A DNA stretch of 64,000 bases from JAVKLU01 sp031538895. GTDB taxonomy: Bacteria; Pseudomonadota; Gammaproteobacteria; Burkholderiales; Burkholderiaceae. The stretch is from positions 1 through 64,000 of the forward strand of contig JAVKLU010000026.1 in assembly GCA_031538895.1 (NCBI GenBank), read 5' to 3'. Below, piece after piece: positions 1-8,260 of the stretch; within the stretch, counting starts at the first letter, position 1, and every line of letters begins with the position of its first letter. The notes below the pieces were generated by a model that saw nothing but the letters and a program-made list of their open reading frames with translations, was not told the DNA's origin and ran no database searches. The translations under genes were made by a program, and so were the position numbers.

Positions 1-147
1 ACTTCTATCAATTCATTTTTGCGGCGAATTGCTTTGTTGCGCAGTACGCGAAATCCTCACGTACTGTATGTACGCTCCGCTTTCTGTGTGCTGTGTGCTG
101 TGCGCCTCGCACTTCATCCGCACATTCTGTATTTATAGAAGTGTCCT
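1..147 (-). repeat. 145-bp-family MITE-like element, copy 1 (clipped by window edge)
   Basis: This is the reverse complement of the element found complete at 22887, 25533 and 29596. About five bases of its outer end lie beyond the window. It carries a 7-bp duplication (AGCACAC) inside, so it would be about 152 bp in full. The visible terminus ATAGAAGTGTCC matches the inverted-repeat end of the other copies with one change. It lies 38 bp beyond the yaeQ stop codon. It has no coding capacity. Confidence 0.85.
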
Positions 148-185
148 AAAAACACTCTGATTCAAATTTGGCTTGCCTCTTTTCG

Positions 186-746
186 CTATTGCCACAAAAC
201 GCGATTGATCTCAACTGAGTGAGCGTGATCGGATAAAGTCAAAACGCCCTCTTGCACGGTCGCGCACAACTGCATGCTGCGCTTAACTAACGGAATTAAG
301 GCATTGGCTTGTGTTGCAGAAATTTGCCACACTGCCAGATTGTGAAAGCGAACCAGTTTTTTTTGTATGCCATGCCACCAAATTTCGGATGCATGATTAA
401 ACGCATAAACCAGCACCTGCTGCGAGCGTCCGCAGGCTTTGGCGATCGGTCGCTCCTCTGGTTGCCCAACTTCAATCCACATTTGGTTTTGTCCTATCCA
501 ATCACGCAACCACACATCAGGTTCATCCGGACTGGCTAAACCTTCTCCAAAACTCCACTGTCCATCGCCGCGACAGGTTTCTTGCAATTGATATGCGTGA
601 TAGGCCAGAGCGACCAAACGAATCATCAAACGAAGGTCTGTTTCACTGGGATGGCGCGCCAAAGTCAGGGCATGATCGGCGTAATAGTGGTGATCAATAT
701 CAGCAATTTGCAGATTCGCTTTAAAAATCGTGGATTTCAATGCCAT
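186..746 (-). CDS. yaeQ: YaeQ family protein
   Basis: This 186-residue protein matches the YaeQ family over its full length. The family has a PD-(D/E)XK-nuclease-like fold and poorly defined cytoplasmic function; E. coli YaeQ was reported to complement loss of RfaH-dependent haemolysin expression. The family opening is recognisable (MALKSTIFKA, then DIDHHYYADHALTLARHPSE), followed by a conserved middle around GQPEERPIAKACGRS. The ATG at 746 gives the standard family start and length. It lies 10 bp downstream of the rubredoxin gene on the same strand, so the two are probably co-transcribed. A MITE-like element lies just past the stop. The identification is firm but the role is not. Confidence 0.93.
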   Translation of the reverse strand: MALKSTIFKANLQIADIDHHYYADHALTLARHPSETDLRLMIRLVALAYHAYQLQETCRGDGQWSFGEGLASPDEPDVWLRDWIGQNQMWIEVGQPEERPIAKACGRSQQVLVYAFNHASEIWWHGIQKKLVRFHNLAVWQISATQANALIPLVKRSMQLCATVQEGVLTLSDHAHSVEINRVLWQ

Positions 747-756
747 GAGCTGGAGC

Positions 757-930
757 TTAAATCTCGATCATTTCAAACTCTTCTTTGCGCGCACCGCATT
801 CTGGACAAATCCAATTCGCGGGAACATCTGCCCATAAAGTGCCTGGCGCTAAACCGTCTTCAGGTGCGCCCTTTTCTTCGTTGTAAATCCAACCACAGAC
901 TAAGCACAGATAAGTTTTGTATTCGATCAT
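757..930 (-). CDS. Rubredoxin
   Basis: This short gene encodes 57 residues. It has the two rubredoxin iron ligand motifs: CLVCGW at residues 9-14 and CPECGA at 42-47, with the conserved aromatic and acidic residues between (IYNEEKGAPEDG, GTLWADVP, NWICPEC). Rubredoxins hold one iron on four Cys and carry single electrons, for example to alkane hydroxylases or peroxide and superoxide reductases. No such partner is visible here. The start is ATG at 930; another ATG just upstream is out of frame. No strong Shine-Dalgarno sequence is visible. It sits between the methyltransferase and yaeQ on the same strand, probably in one transcript. Confidence 0.93.
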   Translation of the reverse strand: MIEYKTYLCLVCGWIYNEEKGAPEDGLAPGTLWADVPANWICPECGARKEEFEMIEI

Positions 931-961
931 TGCGAGGTACTCATAAAATAAATAAAGCTAA

Positions 962-1843
962 CTATAAACAGTGCGAGGGCGATTCTTTAGACACGACATC
1001 TTTTTTATTGACTGACACCGCGCGTGAAAAATTCATTTTTTGACGCGAACGAATCAAGCCGACCAAACGCGTCGACTTGACTTCTTTAAGGGCCTCCAAC
1101 AGATAGACCGCGCCAAACATCGGCCACCAGCGTAGCCCTGCGCATTCAATTGAACTCGTGTGCAAATTTTCGACACCATAGCCCTCCAAGGCCTGAGTCA
1201 AACCACTGGCGCGTGGCCAGCGATACCCTCCCATGCTGCTACTACGCGGGTTATATCCCAGCAGTTGCAACCAGTCTTTTACTCGCAACATCGATAAGAG
1301 CACCGTTTGTTGCGGAACGCATTGTTCGAACGTCGAACGATCTTGCCAAGATTGCAATTTGGCTTGCCAGCGCGCGTACAAAGACCATAAACTCAAAGTA
1401 TTAAATCCCACCAAAATGATTCGCCCATGTGGCGCTAACACACGGTCCACTTCGCGCAACAAACGATGTGGTTCGGTGCATAACTCTAAGGTGTGCGGCA
1501 AAATAACCAAATCAATTGAATCAGAACGAAACGGTAAATCACTGTAATGTCCGACAATCGCATCCAATGTCGAGCACGAATTTGTTTCTAAGGTCGAATC
1601 ATTGACAGGCACCGGCATTTTTTCAATATAAACCCAACGATGGCTTATCCGACTGGCACTTAAATAATTGACGTCAGGCGCACCGATTTGCAGCGCGTGA
1701 TAACCAAAAATATCCCGCACCGTATGCGCCAAACGTTCTTGCTCCCACGCCAAAATATATCGTCCATAAGGCGTTTTGGCCCAGCTCCCGAAGTTATCTG
1801 GGCCGATGTTGGTAGGCAAAGTAGTTTGTGTTACCGTGTCCAT
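962..1843 (-). CDS. Class I SAM-dependent methyltransferase
   Basis: This 293-residue protein resembles the type 11 methyltransferases that lie next to gloB in many Burkholderiales. Visible features are the N-terminal WLQTPYG-like start (FGSWAKTPYGRYILAWEQER), the post-motif-I region DLPFRSDSIDLVILPHTLEL, and the GRIILVGFNTLSLWSL strand typical of this subfamily. A canonical GxGxG SAM loop is replaced by a looser stretch (HALQIGAP), which is normal for this subfamily. The substrate is unknown. It is divergent from gloB with a 65-bp shared upstream region. The C-terminal 30 residues are basic and low in conservation. Confidence 0.85.
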   Translation of the reverse strand: MDTVTQTTLPTNIGPDNFGSWAKTPYGRYILAWEQERLAHTVRDIFGYHALQIGAPDVNYLSASRISHRWVYIEKMPVPVNDSTLETNSCSTLDAIVGHYSDLPFRSDSIDLVILPHTLELCTEPHRLLREVDRVLAPHGRIILVGFNTLSLWSLYARWQAKLQSWQDRSTFEQCVPQQTVLLSMLRVKDWLQLLGYNPRSSSMGGYRWPRASGLTQALEGYGVENLHTSSIECAGLRWWPMFGAVYLLEALKEVKSTRLVGLIRSRQKMNFSRAVSVNKKDVVSKESPSHCL

Positions 1844-1908
1844 GTTTTTTAAATCCTCATTTTTGGCAAACCCTCATTTGACAAATTCTGCCTTTAGCAA
1901 ACCCTAAT

Positions 1909-2709
1909 ATGCCTCAATACAACGCTGATGCCGCGCATCATGTCACACACGGCGCTTTGACTGTGCAAGCAGTTCAAGCGTTTAAGGATAACCTGATTTG
2001 GATCATCTCAAAAAATGATTGTTGTACGGTCGTTGATCCAGGTCAAGCTGCCCCCGTCTTAGCACATTTGCAAATGACGCATCAAAATTTGAGCGATATT
2101 GTGATTACACACCATCATCATGATCATATCGGTGGCGTCGAGGAATTATTGCTCGCCTACCCCAAAGCCAATCTGTGGCGCGCCAGCGAGGCCTATGCGC
2201 TCCCCCAGTTCGTAACGGTATGCCAAGGCGCGATCACGCTGAAACAATGGGCAATTCCAGGACATACTTTGGATCATGTCGCGTATTTCATCGAAAGTGA
2301 TAAAGACAGTCCAGCGCGCTTATTTTGTGGCGACACGCTATTTTCAGGCGGCTGTGGACGTGTGTTTGAAGGCACATTTGCGCAAATGTTAGACAGTCTC
2401 AATACATTGGCGCAATTGCCTGACGACACCCTGGTTTACTGTGCCCACGAATACACGGCAAGCAATTTACGCTTTGCCTGTTTTGTCGACCCTAATAATC
2501 AGCAACTTCAGGATTATCAAAAATGGGTGCACCATCAGGTGGCACATAATTTATCTACCTTGCCCAGCAACATCGCACTTGAAAAAACCATCAATCCTTT
2601 TTTGCGCGCTACACAATTGCAGACTTGGGCGCAAGAACACAGCGGTCAAAAAATGACTGACACCTTGGTAAGCTTCACATACTTACGAACTTTAAAAAAC
2701 ACCTTTTAA
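1909..2709 (+). CDS. gloB: Hydroxyacylglutathione hydrolase (glyoxalase II)
   Basis: This 266-residue metallo-beta-lactamase-fold enzyme hydrolyses S-D-lactoylglutathione to D-lactate and glutathione, the second step of methylglyoxal detoxification. The metal motif THHHHDHIGG is at residues 66-75. Further ligands are seen in the PGHTLDH and FCGDTLFSGGCGR stretches, and the HEYT motif is followed by NLRFA of the glutathione-binding C-terminal domain. Length is usual for the family. It is divergent from the methyltransferase gene, a pairing common in Burkholderiales. No clear Shine-Dalgarno sequence precedes the ATG. Confidence 0.96.
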   Translation: MPQYNADAAHHVTHGALTVQAVQAFKDNLIWIISKNDCCTVVDPGQAAPVLAHLQMTHQNLSDIVITHHHHDHIGGVEELLLAYPKANLWRASEAYALPQFVTVCQGAITLKQWAIPGHTLDHVAYFIESDKDSPARLFCGDTLFSGGCGRVFEGTFAQMLDSLNTLAQLPDDTLVYCAHEYTASNLRFACFVDPNNQQLQDYQKWVHHQVAHNLSTLPSNIALEKTINPFLRATQLQTWAQEHSGQKMTDTLVSFTYLRTLKNTF

Positions 2710-2860
2710 CAAAAATTTGAACATTAATTGAGCACTGTCAGCAGATACCAATCAAATTCAAGCCTAAAAATAGAGGGTTTTAGCGTTTGTTTAAAAAATT
2801 TCCTTATTTTTCAATGGTTTAGTGGTGATTTTTAACAAAATAATGATAACATCACCCTAA

Positions 2861-2896
2861 GTGATTTACTCGACCTTTGTGATTTACTCGAACTTT
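2861..2896 (+). repeat. Two tandem 18-bp units upstream of the zinc-finger gene
   Basis: GTGATTTACTCGACCTTT is followed directly by GTGATTTACTCGAACTTT (one mismatch). The pair ends 13 bp before the ATG of the zinc-finger gene, in its 5' untranslated or promoter region. It could be a doubled regulatory site or simple slippage; nothing further can be read from it. Confidence 0.6.
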
Positions 2897-2909
2897 ATTG
2901 AAGAACGCC

Positions 2910-3446
2910 ATGACCAAAAATTTTACTCATACCGCAACGTGCCCACTCTGCCACGGCAATGGTTTTTACGACATAGCGCCTGATGGTAAAAAATTCCCGC
3001 CCTTATCCCAATGGGGCTCTTCAGACCAAAAACAATCGGGATGCGAGCAATGTGGTGGCAACTCTTACCAATTAGGCTCTGGCCGCATCAGCGTCAACTA
3101 TGAAGTCAGCGACAACGTATGTTTGGAGTGTAAAGGCGTGGGACATTTTGAATCGTCCAAACTGGAACACTCAATGGACAGTTCGGGACGTGGTTGGCGC
3201 GAAACTAAAGTCACGCAAACGCCTTGCCCATCGTGCTTTGGGCAAAAAAAGATGTTGCATCGCATCGAAACTTTTCCGTGTTCGGAATGCAAGGGCTTGG
3301 GTGTTATCGAAAAATGGAGCAAACCATTTTTGTCATTTCTAGGAATTAAAGGCGAAGTGCAAACCATGACCAAATGCCCCAAATGCAAGGGTTCTGGCAC
3401 TGAGACCCGAACTGAAGTTTTTGCGCATGGCCACGTCGCGCGATAA
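2910..3446 (+). CDS. Zinc-finger protein with six CxxC motifs (DnaJ-like CxxCxGxG type, no J domain)
   Basis: This 178-residue protein has six CxxC knuckles at residues 11-14, 45-48, 71-74, 106-109, 124-127 and 156-159. Four follow the DnaJ central-domain pattern CxxCxGxG (CPLCHGNG, CLECKGVG, CSECKGLG, CPKCKGSG). There is no J domain and no DnaJ C-terminal domain, so it is not a full DnaJ. An in-frame TTG at 2898 would add four residues; ATG at 2910 is preferred because GAAG lies six bases upstream. By analogy it probably binds zinc and may bind unfolded protein or nucleic acid, but this is inference. It is a single gene, between gloB and glyA. Confidence 0.75.
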   Translation: MTKNFTHTATCPLCHGNGFYDIAPDGKKFPPLSQWGSSDQKQSGCEQCGGNSYQLGSGRISVNYEVSDNVCLECKGVGHFESSKLEHSMDSSGRGWRETKVTQTPCPSCFGQKKMLHRIETFPCSECKGLGVIEKWSKPFLSFLGIKGEVQTMTKCPKCKGSGTETRTEVFAHGHVAR

Positions 3447-3661
3447 AGATCGGAACCTAATAAGGATCGGAATCCTATTTTTGATTTGAGCAGATCCAAT
3501 TCGCGATCAAATCAATCGTCGCATCAGTGATTACTGTTTAATTTAATGCACCTATCTAGTGCTAGTCCTTAATTACGCGTTTTAGTTTTATTTGTGCGCT
3601 TTATTGGCGTGCTTTACTTACGCGTTTTATTTACGCGTTTTATTCTTTTTCCCTATTTACT

Positions 3662-4909
3662 ATGTTTGTTCGCGCCACTCATACTCTCGCTAATATCGAT
3701 CCCGAGCTGACCGCTGCTATCGCTTTAGAAGATCAACGCCAACAAGATCACATCGAGTTGATCGCGTCAGAAAATTACACCTCCCCCGCAGTCATGGCGG
3801 CACAGGGATCGCAACTGACCAATAAATACGCAGAGGGTTATCCAGGCAAACGGTATTACGGCGGTTGCGAATTTGTCGATGTCGTCGAACAACTCGCAAT
3901 TGATCGCGCCAAACAATTATTTGGTGCCGACTGCGCCAACGTCCAAGCAAATTCAGGCTCACAAGCCAACCAGGCGGTATTTTTTGCCCTGTTGCAACCT
4001 GGTGATACGATTTTGGGAATGTCTTTAGCCGAGGGCGGCCACTTAACGCACGGCATGGCGCTGAATCAATCGGGTAAATGGTTTAAACCTGTGGCTTACG
4101 GTTTAAAGGCTGACGAATCAATTGATTACGAACAAATGGAGCAACAAGCCAAAGCCCACAAACCCAAGTTAATCATTGCTGGTGCATCGGCATACAGTTT
4201 ACATATTGACTTTGAGCGTTGTGCCAAAATCGCCAAATCAGTAGGCGCGTATTTAATGGTTGATATGGCGCATTACGCCGGATTGATCGCGGCAGGCATC
4301 TACCCTAATCCAATTCCACATGCGGACGTTGTCACCACGACCACGCACAAATCCTTGCGCGGGCCACGTGGCGGATTGATTTTGATGAAGGCAGAACATG
4401 AAAAAACAATTAACTCAGCGATTTTTCCGGGCATTCAAGGCGGCCCATTGATGCATGTCATTGCCGGCAAGGCAGTCGCGTTCAAAGAAGCGCTTACTCC
4501 CGAATTCAAAACCTATCAACAACAAGTCGTTAAAAACGCGCATGCCTTAGCCCAAACCCTAATTACGCGCGGCCTGCGTATTGTGTCTGGACGCACTGAA
4601 TCGCACCTGATGTTGGTTGATTTACGCAATAAAAAAATCACTGGTAAAGCGGCAGAAAATTTACTGGGTCAAGCGCACATGACTTGCAACAAAAATGCGA
4701 TTCCTAACGATCCTGAAAAACCATTTGTGACTTCTGGCGTGCGTTTGGGAACCCCCGCTTTGACAACACGTGGATTTACTGAAATCGACACGATCAAAGT
4801 CGGTCATTTGATTGCCGATATGTTGGACGCCCCAGAGGACCCCATGGTGTTGCAAAATGTACGCACTGAGGTTAAAAAATTGACCGATGCACATCCAGTG
4901 TATCGTTGA
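3662..4909 (+). CDS. glyA: Serine hydroxymethyltransferase
   Basis: This 415-residue PLP enzyme interconverts serine and glycine with transfer of the one-carbon unit to tetrahydrofolate. The Schiff-base lysine is K230 in [12 protein letters not shown]201 and H204 in [12 protein letters not shown] hold the cofactor. The N-terminal IELIASENY and [10 protein letters not shown] motifs bind substrate and folate. Length matches the family. In Burkholderiales it often precedes nrdR and ribD; here clpX follows 50 bp downstream instead. Repeated ACGCGTTTTA words lie in the roughly 100 bp upstream, and no strong Shine-Dalgarno sequence is visible. Confidence 0.97.
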   Translation: MFVRATHTLANIDPELTAAIALEDQRQQDHIELIASENYTSPAVMAAQGSQLTNKYAEGYPGKRYYGGCEFVDVVEQLAIDRAKQLFGADCANVQANSGSQANQAVFFALLQPGDTILGMSLAEGGHLTHGMALNQSGKWFKPVAYGLKADESIDYEQMEQQAKAHKPKLIIAGASAYSLHIDFERCAKIAKSVGAYLMVDMAHYAGLIAAGIYPNPIPHADVVTTTTHKSLRGPRGGLILMKAEHEKTINSAIFPGIQGGPLMHVIAGKAVAFKEALTPEFKTYQQQVVKNAHALAQTLITRGLRIVSGRTESHLMLVDLRNKKITGKAAENLLGQAHMTCNKNAIPNDPEKPFVTSGVRLGTPALTTRGFTEIDTIKVGHLIADMLDAPEDPMVLQNVRTEVKKLTDAHPVYR

Positions 4910-4959
4910 TTGATTCTAAATTAGCGCTCAAACAATCTCTCATTTCTTTTTAAGATCGT

Positions 4960-6207
4960 ATGGATTCAATCACTTCTAAAAAAAATAATCAGTGCTCTTT
5001 TTGCGGAAAATATCAACGTGAAGTCAAAAAATTGATCGCTGGGCCATCGATTTTTATTTGTGATGAATGCATCGATTTGTGCAATCAAATGGTCCGTGAA
5101 GACGCGCCGACCACATCTTTAGGCGACAGCACAGTCTTGCCAACACCCAGTGAAATTGTCGGAGTATTAGATGACTATGTGATCGGACAGGTCAATGCCA
5201 AAAAAACCCTTGCGGTTGCGGTGTACAACCACTACAAGCGCCTGCAAGTGCGCGATTCGTTTACCGAGGTGGAGATTGCCAAAAGTAATGTTTTACTGAT
5301 TGGGCCAACCGGTTCAGGCAAAACCTTATTGGCACAAACCCTCGCGCGCATGTTGCAAGTCCCTTTTGCAATGGCCGACGCCACGACGTTAACCGAAGCG
5401 GGTTACGTGGGTGAAGACGTGGAGCAAATCATTCAAAAACTCTTACAAGCCTGCGACTACGATGTTGAACGCGCCGAGCGTGGGATTGTGTATTTAGATG
5501 AGATCGACAAAATCTCACGCAAATCAGATAACCCCTCGATTACGCGTGACGTATCAGGCGAAGGAGTGCAACAGGCTTTGTTAAAGTTGATCGAAGGCAC
5601 GACGGCATCAATCCCGCCACAAGGTGGGCGCAAACATCCCAATCAAGAATACCTGCAAGTTCGCACCGACAATATTTTGTTTATTTGTGGTGGCGCGTTT
5701 GATGGTCTCGAAAAAGTCATCGCGCAGCGCAGTGATAAAAGTGGAATTGGTTTTTCGGCCAAAGTCTTGTCACAAAAAAACGTCTCGGTGTCAGAACAAT
5801 TCAAAAAAGTGGAACCCGAAGATTTAATCAAATTTGGATTAATCCCTGAATTGATTGGCCGTCTGCCCGTTGTGACCAGTTTAGAAGAACTCGATGAATC
5901 AGCGCTGATTCAAATTTTGACCCAACCCAAAAACGCGTTAGTGAAACAGTTCTCTGCCTTACTACAAATGGATGGTGCGGAACTTGAAATCGAAGCGCTT
6001 GCTCTGGCCGAAATCGCACGTCAAGCGATCAAACGCAAAACTGGCGCACGCGGTCTGCGCACGATCATGGAAGAAGTCTTGCAACCAGTGATGTATGAAT
6101 TGCCTGACGAAAAAAATGTCTTGAAAGTAATCGTCACACAAGAATGCGTTGTGGCACACACACCGCCACGTAAATTGCTCAAAAAGGAAGGGCGTAACGT
6201 TGCTTAA
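4960..6207 (+). CDS. clpX: ATP-dependent protease ATPase subunit ClpX
   Basis: This 415-residue AAA+ unfoldase has every ClpX hallmark. The zinc-binding Cys are C12, C15, C34 and C37. Walker A is GPTGSGKT (115-122), the pore loop is GYVG (148-151), Walker B is VYLDEID and the RKH loop is at 224-226. The IGF loop (263-265) docks ClpX on ClpP. It should therefore feed substrates to ClpP. It is not beside clpP, tig or lon, the usual neighbours, so it may be a relocated gene or a second paralogue. The sequence differs mildly from typical ClpX in the C-terminal region ([20 protein letters not shown]). No terminator is obvious after it. Confidence 0.93.
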   Translation: MDSITSKKNNQCSFCGKYQREVKKLIAGPSIFICDECIDLCNQMVREDAPTTSLGDSTVLPTPSEIVGVLDDYVIGQVNAKKTLAVAVYNHYKRLQVRDSFTEVEIAKSNVLLIGPTGSGKTLLAQTLARMLQVPFAMADATTLTEAGYVGEDVEQIIQKLLQACDYDVERAERGIVYLDEIDKISRKSDNPSITRDVSGEGVQQALLKLIEGTTASIPPQGGRKHPNQEYLQVRTDNILFICGGAFDGLEKVIAQRSDKSGIGFSAKVLSQKNVSVSEQFKKVEPEDLIKFGLIPELIGRLPVVTSLEELDESALIQILTQPKNALVKQFSALLQMDGAELEIEALALAEIARQAIKRKTGARGLRTIMEEVLQPVMYELPDEKNVLKVIVTQECVVAHTPPRKLLKKEGRNVA

Positions 6208-6265
6208 TGCTACTTAACGCCACTTAACACCACTTAACGGAAAAAGGTTTTCTGAGAAATCCGTT

Positions 6266-6301
6266 TAAACAAATTAAACAAATTAAACAAATTAAACAAA
6301 T
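6266..6301. repeat. Four tandem 9-bp units (TAAACAAAT)
   Basis: Four perfect copies of TAAACAAAT lie 58 bp past the clpX stop codon, in AT-rich noncoding DNA between clpX and the tRNA-Phe terminator. They are preceded by several CACTTAAC words. They are probably slippage products, and no function can be assigned. Confidence 0.7.
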
Positions 6302-6436
6302 ATTATTGTGTTGCGCCTCAGTAGTGGGCTTTCCATCGAAAACTCTATTCCTTGACTGATTTCTGGCGCACGCAAAAAAGTGCTAACACACGCAACTTTG
6401 CGAGCTTCCCCCGTGTAGCACAGGGAAAAGCAGAAA

Positions 6437-6470
6437 TAAAAAGCCCAACCGATGAGGGTTAGGCTTTAAA
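6437..6470 (-). terminator. Rho-independent terminator of tRNA-Phe
   Basis: On the minus strand AAGCCTAACC pairs with GGTTGGGCTT around a short loop and is followed by a T run. It begins only four bases past the CCA end of tRNA-Phe, so it ends that transcript. Confidence 0.8.
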
Positions 6471-6473
6471 TTT

Positions 6474-6549
6474 TGGTGGCCCGGGGCGGAATCGAACCAC
6501 CGACACAAGGATTTTCAATCCTCTGCTCTACCGACTGAGCTACCAGGCC
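6474..6549 (-). tRNA. tRNA-Phe (anticodon GAA)
   Basis: This is a 76-nt cloverleaf read on the minus strand. The acceptor GGCCTGG pairs with CCGGGCC. The D arm has GCTC and GAGC, the anticodon loop is TTGAAAA (anticodon GAA), and the T loop is TTCGATT. CCA is encoded. It is a single-gene transcript with its own terminator. Confidence 0.97.
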
Positions 6550-6670
6550 ATTGATTTTTTTTTGAATTCGTACTTTACCCAATAATCACTGAAATTACTG
6601 GTCATCACGAGATAAACGGTATTTATCTGAATCAGTTAACACTGACTGACATAAACCCTGCAAAACAAAG

Positions 6671-6697
6671 GGGGGCTATTATAGCTAACTAGCCCCT
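6671..6697. other. GC-rich hairpin in the 428-bp gap upstream of the barrel gene
   Basis: GGGGCTA and TAGCCCC pair around an 11-base loop. There is no T run on either side, so it is not a classic terminator. The rest of the gap from 6550 to 6850 shows no gene. It holds AT-rich DNA with repeated TCTAG and GTGATTTA words. Confidence 0.45.
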
Positions 6698-6879
6698 CCC
6701 CCGTCTAGATAAATAGTGCGTAAATCACAGTTAAATTGATCCCTAAAAATACCTCCCGTGTCTAGCGGGGCTAGATGTGTGATTTATATGGGGCAAGAAC
6801 TGAGCTAGTCAAGACTCAAAACGGTTCATACCGAAAAATCTCGGCAAACTGACACAGATCAAGCTCCCCAATCTCGAGC

Positions 6880-6885
6880 TATAAT
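6880..6885 (+). promoter_or_regulatory. Likely -10 element for the outer-membrane barrel gene
   Basis: A perfect TATAAT lies 92 bp upstream of the start codon at 6978. No good -35 sits 17 bp before it (GATCAA); CTGACA occurs further up at 6849 but is too far away. A promoter here would give a leader of roughly 85 nt. Confidence 0.45.
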
Positions 6886-6892
6886 CTTAAAA

Positions 6893-6951
6893 CTTAAGGG
6901 AATTTTCCATCTATTCTCCTTAAGCCTTCCTCGGAATTTATAGACACCGAG
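6893..6951 (+). other. Two hairpins in the leader of the barrel gene
   Basis: CTTAAGG (6893-6899) pairs with CCTTAAG (6918-6924), and CTCGG (6930-6934) pairs with CCGAG (6947-6951). Both lie between the TATAAT at 6880 and the Shine-Dalgarno sequence AAGGA before ATG 6978. They would fold in the 5' untranslated region and could affect mRNA stability or translation; that is inference. Confidence 0.4.
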
Positions 6952-6977
6952 ATTTTTAATTTACTGAAAGGATCAAG

Positions 6978-7482
6978 ATGAAAAGATTATTAATTATAAT
7001 GATCGCACTGACTTGTATGGGCGCACATGCACAAGGATCGGGCGCATATCTTATGGGCGGTATCGCAAACACTACTGATTCGTACAGTGGTGCCAGTGGT
7101 TTTTATATTGGCGGCGGCAAAGAAATAGGAGCTGCTAATAAATATTTAGGGACTGGTTTTACGGGCAACCTTGCATTTGAGGGTAGCTATGCATCTACCT
7201 CTTCCGGATCGTATAAATCGACCAGCATGGGGGGGGGCAGTTTACTCAAGCCGTATTAATGAAAACCTCAATTGGTTGGGTTTTGGTGGGCTAAGTATTT
7301 TTAAGTCCGAATATAATAATAACTGCCCATTTGGCTACTGTGCATCAGCTTCGGCCTCAGCGACTAACTTAGTCCTCGGTGCTGGCTTGCAATATAAAGT
7401 TTCGCCAACCTTGAATGTTGAGGGCCGATATCACTTCAATAGTTTTGATGGCTTCCGAATTGGTGCGTCTTATAAGTTTTAA
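6978..7482 (+). CDS. Small outer-membrane beta-barrel protein, out of frame at a G9 tract
   Basis: The first frame opens with a clear signal peptide (MKRLLIIMIALTCMGAHA, cleavage near residue 18) preceded by the Shine-Dalgarno sequence AAGGA. It then has a Gly/Ser/Tyr-rich barrel-like stretch and runs into a stop at 7257-7259. The +1 frame carries the rest: strands such as LNWLGFGGLSIFKSE and LVLGAGLQYKVSPTLNVEGRYHF, ending in YKF, the aromatic end expected for BAM-inserted barrels. The switch point is a run of nine G at 7229-7237. With eight G the reading frame is continuous for 167 residues. The protein resembles generic outer-membrane beta-barrels of the OmpA/OmpW size class. It may be phase-variable, a recent pseudogene or a sequencing slip. 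Confidence 0.8.
7229..7237 (+). repeat. G9 homopolymer tract within the barrel gene
   Basis: Nine consecutive G lie in the middle of the coding region. Loss of one G joins the signal-peptide half to the C-terminal barrel half. The tract is the probable site of slipped-strand length change. Confidence 0.85.
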
Positions 7483-7587
7483 ATGCAGCTTAAGCGCAAG
7501 GCTCGCATACGCGCGAACTTTGCGCAATAGTTCTGACGTGAAGTAAAAACAAGCGGCATCCGACTTTGAGACCGATCAGAGCATCAG

Positions 7588-7869
7588 TTAGTGAGCCTTG
7601 GCAACAGCGGTTTTTCCAACGCTACGGGGCAAGGTTTCACGTAACTTTCCATCAGGGGTTGGTATTTTCAACTGTCCGATTTTTTCGTACGCTTGGCCGG
7701 ATTCTTTCTCCAGCTTTCGGCGAAGATCGCTCCAATAGCGTTTGGGAATGACGCTGTCGGTCAGCACCTGCACCACATCCTCTAACGAAAAATACCATTT
7801 CTCCTGCGTAGCATCCCAGTGCGAACGGACTTGGGTAGATTCAAAAAACTGGATGTTTTGTGTGGTCAT
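7588..7869 (-). pseudogene. Truncated Bro-N (phage antirepressor-like) protein
   Basis: The first roughly 75 of 93 residues match the start of BRO-N family proteins (FFESTQVRSHWDATQEKW, then FSLEDVVQVLTDS and KRYWSDLRRKL, then KIGQLKIPTPDGKLRET). Members of this type usually run past 250 residues. Here the similarity stops after KLRET and a short unrelated tail ends the frame, so this is a remnant. Such genes are typical of prophages and mobile islands. The surroundings (7.5-8.26 kb) are visibly richer in GC than the flanks, which supports horizontal origin. No ribosome-binding site is visible. Confidence 0.65.
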
Positions 7870-7959
7870 GGCTGGCTTTTAGTTGGCAGTTATTGGGTTG
7901 ACAACTACAAAATTGCACTGACTGCTTTATGTGGCGGTGATGTCGGCAAGCGCCGCTTG

Positions 7960-8211
7960 CTACGCAGCCAGCTTGAACGGCTTGAGCCTAGTGCTGCAGT
8001 GTTCGGGCAATTCAATCCAGACGCCTTTGTCGGCTCCCGACGGGCACGTTCGGTAGCGCAGCCGAAAACGCGCCTGGGCCGTATCCGCCGCTGTGAAGTT
8101 CTCGCGCAATTCCACCGGCAGCTTGTAGCGCGTTTGCAAGGCTTTGTGTAGCTGCTGGCGTAATGTCGTGGCGGTGGGAGCGACACAAGGTAATTCAAAC
8201 AGGATCATCAA
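7960..8211 (-). CDS. Hypothetical protein, possible gene fragment
   Basis: This 83-residue frame (MMILFELPCVAPTATTLRQQ at its start) contains a plausible helical and strand-like stretch around LHKALQTRYKLPVELRENF. I do not recognise a family. It lies upstream of the Bro-N remnant on the same strand, in the same GC-rich patch, so it may be a second remnant of a lost mobile element. Overlapping frames on both strands make the coding status uncertain. Confidence 0.3.
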   Translation of the reverse strand: MMILFELPCVAPTATTLRQQLHKALQTRYKLPVELRENFTAADTAQARFRLRYRTCPSGADKGVWIELPEHCSTRLKPFKLAA

Positions 8212-8260
8212 GACGATAAACCAGCACCGCGCCTGTAGGATTCTCGCATTAACTCCCGCC

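Noticed and set aside
582..1043. Plus-strand frame opposite rubredoxin and yaeQ
   Set aside because: It is antisense to two clear genes and has no recognisable content.
6266..6301. Four tandem 9-bp units as a possible CRISPR-like array
   Set aside because: There are no spacers, the units are too short and no cas genes are present; it is a simple tandem repeat.
7819..8198. Open frames on both strands in the GC-rich patch
   Set aside because: They overlap the Bro-N remnant and each other, and show no domain. GC-rich DNA produces such frames by chance.
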